Shown here piece by piece: positions 57,410-64,000 of a stretch of 64,000 nucleotides of DNA. The position numbers and the translations under genes are program-made. Under the pieces are notes generated by a model. It ran no database searches, was not told the DNA's origin, and was given only the letters and a program-made list of their open reading frames with translations. The DNA lies in NCBI GenBank assembly GCA_019359515.1, contig JAHHHC010000001.1, positions 124,001-188,000 of the forward strand, read 5' to 3'. How positions within the stretch are numbered: the stretch's first letter is position 1; every line of letters starts with the position of its first letter. The DNA is from Desmonostoc vinosum HA7617-LM4 (GTDB lineage: Bacteria; Cyanobacteriota; Cyanobacteriia; Cyanobacteriales; Nostocaceae).

Positions 57410-58198
57410 TTAAGCAGCTAGTCTATTTATTTCAGGTAAAAACAATTCCTGATTTTGTTTTCTGACCTTACCATCTTTAACAGCAGCATCAACAAACTGA
57501 CTGAAATTTTTAAATTTCTGACCATTGGATGTGGCAATAGAAGAACATCCTTGATATCGAGTGCAACGCTCACGCATCAATTTATCAATACGGCTAAAAC
57601 CTGTTTGCTTACCTTGAGTTAAAGCAGTTTCGATAGCTTCAATCAAGTATTTTATAGCCTCATTGTAATTAATTTTAGACTTAATAGAAGTGGCTTGAGT
57701 TTGATTAATATGGTTAACTAACTTAGGTAAATCGTCTATAAAATGAAATTCATTAGCCAGACCTTTCAAATCTTTTTTTACATTACCTTTTTGGGCAAAG
57801 ATGATAACTTTGATATCCTTAGTTTGCAAAAGTTTAACAGTGCTAATAAAATCTCCGTCTCCTGAAATTAGGATAACTATGTTGGGAAAATAATGTTTAG
57901 AAACATCGTCAATCAAGTCAGATTTTAATTGATTGTCTGCACTATTTTTTAAAGTGCAGGTAACATCTCGATATTCATAGCCAATTTCTTGCAACTCATC
58001 TTTTGCAGCCAAATGATTTTGATATAGTGAGTTATGGTAGATTTTCTTACTAATAATCTTCCCTTTTGATTTCACAAAAATTAGTAGAGATTTTGCTAAA
58101 TCTTGACTTAAAGGTACATTTTGCAAATCGCAATAGATATAAACATTGAGTTGCTTTTGACTGGTTTGTCCGTTTGATGCTGAATAATTTGTTTCCAT
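57410..58198 (-). CDS. NYN domain (LabA/PIN-like) protein
   Basis: 262 residues from the ATG at 58198; the frame is open to 58264. NYN motifs are visible: 'VYIYCDLQNVPLSQ' (first acidic site), 'KSDLIDDVSKHYFPNIVILISGDGDFIS' (read in parts: KSDLIDD and SGDGDF) and 'DIKVIIFAQKG'. A C-terminal OST-HTH-like segment (about 195-255) follows. NYN domains are Mg-dependent RNases or RNA binders; the D-x-x-N and SGDxDF residues are intact, so activity is likely. Its position next to rnc on the same strand hints at RNA metabolism. Confidence 0.88.
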   Translation of the reverse strand: METNYSASNGQTSQKQLNVYIYCDLQNVPLSQDLAKSLLIFVKSKGKIISKKIYHNSLYQNHLAAKDELQEIGYEYRDVTCTLKNSADNQLKSDLIDDVSKHYFPNIVILISGDGDFISTVKLLQTKDIKVIIFAQKGNVKKDLKGLANEFHFIDDLPKLVNHINQTQATSIKSKINYNEAIKYLIEAIETALTQGKQTGFSRIDKLMRERCTRYQGCSSIATSNGQKFKNFSQFVDAAVKDGKVRKQNQELFLPEINRLAA

Positions 58199-58264
58199 TG
58201 TAATGTACCCAGATTTTAGTTTTGTTAACTGGACAGCATCAAATTGCACATCTAGCAATAGCAT

Positions 58265-58919
58265 CGGCTTGTACTAGGAATTGATGCTTCAAAATCCCTA
58301 TGCCAAGCTTTTCACTATCACTTTTGTTTGATTCATGTCTCAGCCGTAGAATTCCTAGCTTCCTACCAAGTTTCTTGTCATCTTCTCCTCTGAAGATTCA
58401 TTCAACTATCTCATCTTGCTATTGCAAATTTAGTTGAATCAGTTAACCTGATACAGTGCTAAATCTTCAGCCGAAGGGATGACACGAAGCATCAGTAGGA
58501 AAATAAGAATTCTGCCGCTGAGACAAGATCAAAAACCTGCGCTTGAGAGTGCGGTTATTTTGCTGTCTATACACAGATTGGCATGGTATTAAAAGCACGT
58601 CAATATTTGTTTACATAAGCTTTAAAAATTTGGCTTTGGTGTAAATACTTTACTTAAATCCAGATTTAAATTAGTAAAAATAGGTAAAACAATTCGTTTA
58701 TTTAAGTAACCACGTACTTAATATTTATTTAAATGAACCGCCAAGATGAGGCAGTGCGTTGCAAGCAGCGAGTAAAGGAGGGTTTCCCTCGGTTGTACCA
58801 ACTGTTGTGCCAAGAGGAAAGAAGTGCAAGTTTATAGAGAATTGATATGAATTGCTCCGTTATTTTAAATGTGCCAGAAATTGGTATGCTAAGAGCCAAG
58901 ACTACATAATTATCAAACC
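58265..58919. other. Divergent intergenic region
   Basis: Between the NYN gene and chlD. It contains an agcgagtaaaggagggtttc repeat block at about 58765-58790 (inverted relative to 4229-4258). No gene, tRNA or clear promoter box could be assigned. Confidence 0.5.
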
Positions 58920-60944
58920 ATGCCCGCGCCTACTCTCAACCCCACTTTTACTGCTTTTCCGCTGACAGCTGTAGTCGGTCAAGAAGCAATTAAGTTAGCT
59001 TTGCTGTTAGCAGCAGTTGATCCAGGATTGGGGGGAGTGGCGATCGCAGGTCGTCGCGGTACGGCAAAATCTGTAATGGCACGTGCTATCCACGCCTTAC
59101 TTCCACCTATTGAAGTTGTCAAAGGCTCGATTAGCAACTGTGACCCTAACCACCCTGAAGAATGGGATGACTTATTATCTACACAGACTATAGATAATAT
59201 CTCTACTGAAATTATCCCTGCGCCCTTCATCCAAATTCCGCTAGGTGTCACAGAAGACCGACTTCTAGGTTCGGTGGATGTGGAACAGTCGGTAAAACAA
59301 GGTGACACTGTATTTCAACCGGGGTTACTCGCTACCGCTAACCGAGGTGTCTTATATGTGGATGAAATCAATCTATTAGATGATCAAATTAGTAACCAGC
59401 TACTGACAGTATTATCTGAAGGACGCAACCAAATTGAGCGGGAAGGGATTAGTTTTCAACATCCTTGCAAGTCGCTGTTTATCGCCACCTATAACCCTGA
59501 AGAAGGAGCCTTAAGAGAGCATTTATTAGATAGAATTGCGATCGCTCTATCTGCTGACGGTGTACTCGGACTAGATCAAAGAGTACACGCAGTTGAGGTG
59601 GCGATCGCCTATTCCCAATCTCCCCAAGAATTTCTCCAGCAGTACAGCGAAGACTTAGACGCCCTCAAAACTCAAATTATTTTGGCACGGGAATGGCTTA
59701 AAGATGTCTGCATTACCCACGAACAAATTACTTATCTTGTGAATGAAGCCATTCGTGGTGGTGTGCAGGGACATCGCGCTGAGTTGTTTGCTGTGCGGGT
59801 TGCCAAGGCGGCTGCGGCTTTAGAAGGACGAACAGCAGTTAATGCTGAAGATTTGCGCCATGCCGTAGAATTGGTGATTGTTCCACGCGCCACAATTGTG
59901 CAGACACCACCACCTGAACAACCACCCCCACCACCCCCACCCCCACCGCAAAATCAAGAAGAAGAACCCCCAGATAAACCAGAACAAGAAGAACAAGAAG
60001 AACAGGAAGAACAGGAAGAAAATCAACAGCAAGAACCCCCTAGTATTCCTGAAGAGTTCATCTTTGACCCCGAAGGAGTCATCCTTGATGATAGTGTGCT
60101 TTATTTTGCACAAATGGCAAAACGCCGGGGTAAATCTGGCAGTCGCAGTCTCATCTTATCTGAAGACCGGGGACGCTATATTAAGCCGATGCTGCCCAAG
60201 GGAAAGGTGCGACGTATTGCCGTAGATGCCACACTCAGAGCCGCAGCCCCGTATCAAAAAGCACGGAGAGCCAGACAGCCCGGTAAAAAAGTAATTGTTG
60301 AGCCTGGTGATATTCGCTCTAAACGTCTGGTACGTAAAGCTGGGGCGTTAGTAGTTTTTGTCGTTGACGCTTCTGGCTCAATGGCCCTCAACCGGATGCA
60401 GTCGGCTAAAGGTGCAGTCATGCAACTTTTAACCGAAGCTTATCAAAACCGTGACCAAGTAGCTTTAATCCCCTTCCGGGGAGAACAAGCAGAGGTATTA
60501 TTACCACCAACGCGTTCTATTGCCTTGGCACGTAATCGTTTGGAAAGGTTGCCATGTGGTGGAGGTTCGCCCCTAGCCCATGGTTTAACACAAGCCGTGC
60601 GCGTCGGCTTAAATGCCCAAATGAGTGGCGATATTGGGCAAGTTGTGATCGTTGCAATCACTGATGGGCGTGGTAATATTCCTTTAGCGCGTTCGTTGGG
60701 TGAACAGTTAGAACCTGGGGAAAAACCAGACATTAAAACGGAATTGTTAGAAATTGCAGCGAGAATCCGTGGTTTAGGATTGCAACTGTTAATGATTGAT
60801 ACGGAGAGCAAATTCGTTTCTACTGGCTTTGCTAAAGAATTAGCCCAAACAGCAGCAGGCAAGTATTATCACTTGCCAAAAGCCACAGATCAAGCCATTG
60901 CGGCTATGACCAAAGGTGCGATCGCTGATTTAAAATCTCGTTGA
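58920..60944 (+). CDS. chlD: Magnesium chelatase subunit D
   Basis: 674 residues, the usual length. With ChlI and ChlH it inserts Mg2+ into protoporphyrin IX, the first committed step of chlorophyll synthesis. The N-terminal AAA+ domain (1-310) has '[16 protein letters not shown]' (P-loop-like), '[19 protein letters not shown]' and '[15 protein letters not shown]'. A Pro-rich then Glu/Gln-rich linker (about 330-377) separates it from the von Willebrand A domain (about 475-670). That domain has the MIDAS '[12 protein letters not shown]', '[10 protein letters not shown]' and 'VAITDGRG'. It is convergent with the sigma factor gene (16-nt gap). Confidence 0.97.
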   Translation: MPAPTLNPTFTAFPLTAVVGQEAIKLALLLAAVDPGLGGVAIAGRRGTAKSVMARAIHALLPPIEVVKGSISNCDPNHPEEWDDLLSTQTIDNISTEIIPAPFIQIPLGVTEDRLLGSVDVEQSVKQGDTVFQPGLLATANRGVLYVDEINLLDDQISNQLLTVLSEGRNQIEREGISFQHPCKSLFIATYNPEEGALREHLLDRIAIALSADGVLGLDQRVHAVEVAIAYSQSPQEFLQQYSEDLDALKTQIILAREWLKDVCITHEQITYLVNEAIRGGVQGHRAELFAVRVAKAAAALEGRTAVNAEDLRHAVELVIVPRATIVQTPPPEQPPPPPPPPPQNQEEEPPDKPEQEEQEEQEEQEENQQQEPPSIPEEFIFDPEGVILDDSVLYFAQMAKRRGKSGSRSLILSEDRGRYIKPMLPKGKVRRIAVDATLRAAAPYQKARRARQPGKKVIVEPGDIRSKRLVRKAGALVVFVVDASGSMALNRMQSAKGAVMQLLTEAYQNRDQVALIPFRGEQAEVLLPPTRSIALARNRLERLPCGGGSPLAHGLTQAVRVGLNAQMSGDIGQVVIVAITDGRGNIPLARSLGEQLEPGEKPDIKTELLEIAARIRGLGLQLLMIDTESKFVSTGFAKELAQTAAGKYYHLPKATDQAIAAMTKGAIADLKSR

Positions 60945-60960
60945 GATGAGGGGCACAAAA

Positions 60961-61746
60961 TTAAGACCCTGTAGCTACTGCTTGCGGTTGTAAGTAGCAA
61001 ATTAAATCCTGAATTCCTTTTTGCAGATACCGTGTTACAGTCATCGGACTAGTACCAATATTTTTGGCGGCATCCTTGCGAGAAAGTTCTTTCAAAAAAA
61101 CCATTTCAACTGCCATCCGGGGTTTTTCTTCTAACATGTTGATTGCCCCTTGGAGTTGTTGCCGTTCTTCGTCTTGTTGCTGAAGACTAGTAGAACGGGG
61201 ACAAGGAAGTGCTTCACCCAAGGTGATTTGGCAATCAACATTGTTAACAGCAGTGGCATCTAGGCTCAAAGGCATCCGGTTTTGAGCTGCTAATTTGGTT
61301 TCTTGCCATTCTTGCAGAGATACTTTAAGTTCTTTGGCAATTTCAGTATCTTTGGGAGGACGACCTAGAGAAATAGCCAATTCTTTGCGAACTTTTTGCC
61401 CTTCATTATATAGTTCTTGCCAGCGACGAGGAATTTTTAATAGAGTACTGCGATCGCGTAAAAAATGCAGCATCTCACCTCGAATGTATGGCACAGCAAA
61501 GGAACTAAAAGCGTATCCTTGGCTGGGGTCAAAACGCTCAATTGCCCTAATTAAACCAAAATAGCCAATTTGTTCTAAATCTTCATAAGGTTCATTACAT
61601 TGATGGCTAAATTTATGAGCCATCTTCCGCACTAAACCAGTATGTAACTGTACAAGTCGATTACGAAGTCTAATAGAGGGATTCTGGTGGTATAAGTGTA
61701 ATAATTCTATACCTTCAGTTCGCAAAGAGGACTCACTAGTTGCCAT
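60961..61746 (-). CDS. sigF: Group 3 RNA polymerase sigma factor, SigF-like
   Basis: 261 residues with AAAGGA before the ATG. Region 2 is 'LRNRLVQLHTGLVRKMAHKF', 'YEDLEQIGYFGLIRAIERFD' and 'AFSSFAVPYIRGEMLHFLRD'. Region 3 is 'IPRRWQELYNEGQKVRKELA', and the region 4 HTH is 'LSRKDAAKNIGTSPMTVTRY'. It belongs to the sporulation/flagellar-like group 3. In cyanobacteria SigF controls pilin genes and SigJ drives hormogonium development; this one fits SigF by length and sequence, but the split from SigJ is not certain by eye. Confidence 0.85.
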   Translation of the reverse strand: MATSESSLRTEGIELLHLYHQNPSIRLRNRLVQLHTGLVRKMAHKFSHQCNEPYEDLEQIGYFGLIRAIERFDPSQGYAFSSFAVPYIRGEMLHFLRDRSTLLKIPRRWQELYNEGQKVRKELAISLGRPPKDTEIAKELKVSLQEWQETKLAAQNRMPLSLDATAVNNVDCQITLGEALPCPRSTSLQQQDEERQQLQGAINMLEEKPRMAVEMVFLKELSRKDAAKNIGTSPMTVTRYLQKGIQDLICYLQPQAVATGS

Positions 61747-62036
61747 ATAAATTCCTTTGTTCTAACTCCTTCTCTGGAGGAATTGGAGTTGCGTATATCT
61801 TCTTTTAAGCTGTCATTATTTTCCTCAGCTGAGTTTGAATAAGCCATCGTTGTTCCACTGAACTTATCGGGGGCCTGACTCTAGAATTCAGTATTTGTAC
61901 GCATGATTTTACGCGTTTATCCGTTGCTACTCATTGTGATTTTTCAAAAACAATAGAAGAGTTATAAAATTTGGTGCAAAATCAAGTGCTAATGAAGAAA
62001 GCATGAGATAGAGATAATTTCTCTCTTGATTTCATT

Positions 62037-62274
62037 AGACCTCTTGCATAAATCTTTTTTTACCGGGCTACGCCCCGCTTCTGTGCGAGACGCTTCGCGA
62101 ACGCTAACACGCAAAGGCAAGGCAGTGCGTTGCGGGGGTTTCCAAGGTAGCTTTTAGGGGGAAACTTCCCCCTAAACATGCCGCCCCGTTGTAGCAAGTG
62201 TCATCGGGCTCCCCGACTTGTAGCAACTGCCGCGCAAAGAAAGAAACTGTAATTAGGACTTTTGCAAGAAGTCT
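62037..62274. mobile_element. MITE-like or IS-remnant element A (agacctcttgca ends)
   Basis: The left end agacctcttgcataaat and the right end tttgcaagaagtct are inverted repeats, with att on both flanks. The left part (gggctacgccccgcttc) is shared with element B at 63378. An inner tgtagcaagtgtcatcggg / ccccgacttgtagcaact segment is present. No transposase. The rest of the 61747-62452 gap shows no gene. Confidence 0.65.
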
Positions 62275-62452
62275 ATTCTTTACATACAAGAGTCAAAAAG
62301 TGCTTTTGCAAAAAATCTAGTTGCACAGTATATATTTTTTATCTACTTAACTTCTTTTCCTACCACACCTTTGTTGGGTTTCTCACCTCAAATGAAAATA
62401 TTGGTCAAAATAGAAATAAGCAGTATGTTTCCCTAGAAACCAATTTTTCCAT

Positions 62453-63181
62453 ATGAGCAATACCAGTAACTTTCGTGAAGCTATCCGTGAGGCTAGAACT
62501 CAAGCCCTGATTGGGCCAAACGTAATCGCCAACGCCCTACCTTACGTCGGTGGTGGATTGGTGCTAACAGCCTTGGGAACCTATGGTGGTTTGGGAGTTC
62601 TCCGTACTAACCCTGGACTGTTCTTTCCCACTTTCATTGGTGCGATAATTCTCCAGTTAATTTTATTCTTCGTTGCCCAAAATGTTGCCCAAAAGGGTAA
62701 CAATGGTCTGGCACTGCCCTTACTGGCAACTTATAGTCTCCTGTCTGGATATACTCTCAGTGGCTTAGTAAATGTTGCTTTGAGAAGCCAAGGTGTTGGC
62801 ATTCAAGGCATTGGTTTGGCGGCCCTTGGTTGTGGCATCACCTTTATTGCTGCCCGTCAAATTGGTTCTAATCTCTCTGAACAGGATGGCATGGCTTTAA
62901 GCAAAACCATCAATCTCGGCATCATTGCCTTGGTGGTTGTGTGCCTTGCTCAATTCATTTTTGCTTTGTTTGGTGTTTTTACGCCAAATTGGTTAGAAAT
63001 CGCCATCTCCGGCTTAGGGGTATTTTTGTTTGTTGGGGCTTCAGTCGTTGATTTCTACATCTTGCCGCGCACTTACCGCAACGACCAGTATTTACCCGCA
63101 GCCTTATCGATGTATCTCACTTACATCAACCTATTCGTTTTTATTTTGCGGTTACTGATTGCTCTCAATGGGCGTGATTGA
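62453..63181 (+). CDS. Bax inhibitor-1-like integral membrane protein
   Basis: 242 residues with about seven membrane helices and a short soluble N terminus ('MSNTSNFREAIREARTQALI'). The BI-1/YbhL-type features are a helix-rich core ('LALPLLATYSLLSGYTLSGL', 'GLAALGCGITFIAARQIGSN') and the C-terminal 'VGASVVDFYILPRTYRNDQY', then 'ALSMYLTYINLFVFILRLL'. Family members form pH-sensitive calcium leak channels in bacteria. Monocistronic; a hairpin terminator lies about 145 nt downstream. Confidence 0.85.
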   Translation: MSNTSNFREAIREARTQALIGPNVIANALPYVGGGLVLTALGTYGGLGVLRTNPGLFFPTFIGAIILQLILFFVAQNVAQKGNNGLALPLLATYSLLSGYTLSGLVNVALRSQGVGIQGIGLAALGCGITFIAARQIGSNLSEQDGMALSKTINLGIIALVVVCLAQFIFALFGVFTPNWLEIAISGLGVFLFVGASVVDFYILPRTYRNDQYLPAALSMYLTYINLFVFILRLLIALNGRD

Positions 63182-63183
63182 TA

Positions 63184-63242
63184 ATTAGGGAGTAGGGAGT
63201 GGCACTTCGACTTTGCTCAGTAACCAAGAGTAGGGAGTGGGG
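63184..63242. repeat. Heptamer repeat tract (gggagta)
   Basis: gggagtagggagtgg units are split by a 'cttcgactttgctcagtaac' block, which also appears at 15950 and 26788. It lies directly after the BI-1-like gene. Confidence 0.75.
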
Positions 63243-63324
63243 AAAGGAAATTTTCATTATGCTTTGTTGTTAGCCCTACTCACGAAAGTTTTGTGAGAAA
63301 GAAAATATCAGAGTTATAGAATTC

Positions 63325-63359
63325 AACCGTGGTTATGCATCAGTAGCCACGGTTTTTTT
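63325..63359 (+). terminator. Rho-independent terminator
   Basis: A perfect 8-bp stem aaccgtgg / ccacggtt with a 14-nt loop is followed by a run of T. It is oriented to end the BI-1-like transcript. Confidence 0.65.
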
Positions 63360-63377
63360 AGGGTTGCAGCATTGAAT

Positions 63378-63559
63378 AGACCTCTTGCATAAATATTTTT
63401 TTGTTGGGCTACGCCCCGCTTCGCTAACACGCAGAGGCGCAGCGAAAAGTTCTGTTCGCGTAGCGTCTCCGTCAGGAGAAGGAGGGTTTCCCTCCGTAGG
63501 AAACTTTTCAAGACAGAGACGCAGAGAAGAGAACGCAAAGAAGGACTTTTGCAAGAGGA
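63378..63559. mobile_element. MITE-like or IS-remnant element B (agacctcttgca ends)
   Basis: It starts agacctcttgcataaat like element A and ends gacttttgcaagaggaatt, an imperfect inverted match. The interior shares aaaagttctg / aggaaacttttcaagacaga and cgcagagg blocks with 6560-6680. No coding sequence is supported. Confidence 0.65.
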
Positions 63560-63716
63560 ATTATGAATTTTGTATGGACGTAGCATTACTACGTTCCTAG
63601 AATTTGCCCAACTACAGTTAAATAATTCGTAATTCGTAATTAAAATCAAAAATACAAATAGAATAAGAGCTGTCTCAAATTTAAAAGCGCTCTATCTATC
63701 ATACTGAGCAAGTACT

Positions 63717-64000
63717 ATGGAAGTCTTAGAACTCAAACGCGAAATCGAAACGTTGTCTGGCCGCCTGGGTAAAACCCAGGACTATCTTTGACCTACCTGC
63801 ACTGACTGCCAAAATTCAAGATTTAGAACAAATATCAGCTCAACCCGAATTTTGGAATGACCAAGCTCAAGCCCAGCAAACGCTGCAAGAACTCAACGAA
63901 CTTAAAGCACATGTTCAGCAGTATGATCAGTGGCAAGCTAATCTGGAAGATACTAAAGCAGTCGTTGATCTGTTGGAGTTAGAAACCGACGAAGCGCTAC
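63717..64000 (+). CDS. prfB: Peptide chain release factor 2, 5' part with programmed +1 frameshift
   Basis: The ATG at 63717 opens 24 codons (ending 'LGKTQDYL') and then meets TGA at 63789-63791. After a +1 shift at CTT-TGA the frame continues from GAC at 63790: 'DLPALTAKIQDLEQISAQPE', 'FWNDQAQAQQTLQELNELKA', running off the window. This is the classic autoregulatory frameshift of prfB: low RF2 lets ribosomes slip past the UGA. The slip codon and stop (tatctttgac) are canonical. The stimulatory Shine-Dalgarno upstream is only aggac rather than aggggg. RF2 releases peptides at UGA and UAA. Confidence 0.93.

Noticed and set aside
59820-60113. Open frames antisense and out of frame over the chlD linker
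   Set aside because: They arise from the Pro/Glu/Gln repeat codons of chlD.
63323-63649. Overlapping minus-strand frames near the window end
   Set aside because: They lie within element B and its repeats and have no family features.

Overview
The window reads as chromosomal DNA of a filamentous, probably heterocyst- and hormogonium-forming cyanobacterium (Nostocales, Nostoc/Calothrix/Tolypothrix type). The evidence is dense GCGATCGC (HIP1) sites, many heptameric short tandem repeats in intergenic DNA (gggattg, gggagta, tgacaaa types), plant-type ferredoxin, a biliverdin reductase, magnesium chelatase ChlD, and an hmp-type chemotaxis locus with its divergent partner hmpF. The species cannot be named from the sequence alone. 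All function calls come from motif recognition by eye; no database search was run.

Layout. 1-5.6 kb: 3' part of a TPR-CHAT protein, then an NfeD-like protein and two flotillin/SPFH proteins (membrane-organising set). 5.7-6.5 kb: a PIN-domain protein and a small partner overlapping by ATGA. 6.8-9.9 kb: gatB and argJ, separated by two copies of a hairpin unit. 10.3-14.2 kb: two small membrane proteins, a DUF1350 hydrolase-like protein, and a response regulator-PP2C phosphatase abutting a convergent STAS protein (partner switching). 15.0-16.9 kb: an HTH/GrpE-like fusion, Dps and sulfiredoxin. 17.0-22.7 kb: SpoIID/LytB protein, ferredoxin, bvdR-map (1-nt overlap), DUF4058 and a small membrane-associated protein. 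22.8-30 kb: a lytic transglycosylase, a eukaryote-like EndoU nuclease fused to a lamin-tail domain, a secreted proline-rich protein, and a histidine kinase with a heptamer repeat inside its coding frame. 30-36.5 kb: a 960-residue exported protein facing four paralogous small secreted proteins of unknown function. 37-41.5 kb: a TPR-GT41 (OGT/SPINDLY-like) protein and a GT2-methyltransferase fusion in tandem. 42.3-55.3 kb: hmpABCDE on the minus strand and hmpF divergent on the plus strand, controlling type IV pilus motility. 55.4-64 kb: a secreted protein, a WD40 remnant, rnc, a NYN-domain protein, chlD, a group 3 sigma factor (SigF-like), a Bax-inhibitor-1-like membrane protein, and the start of prfB with its programmed frameshift.

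The genes suggest two themes beyond housekeeping. One is motility and surface control: the hmp array, HmpF, the PP2C/STAS pair and the group 3 sigma factor are the kinds of parts used in hormogonium and pilus regulation. The other is the cell surface: the secreted paralog array, the large exported protein and the two glycosyltransferases lie side by side and have no assigned function; they are the best candidates here for an undescribed system. Intergenic DNA carries several small inverted-repeat (MITE-like) elements, REP-like palindromes, a transposase remnant and a WD40 remnant, so it has been reworked repeatedly.
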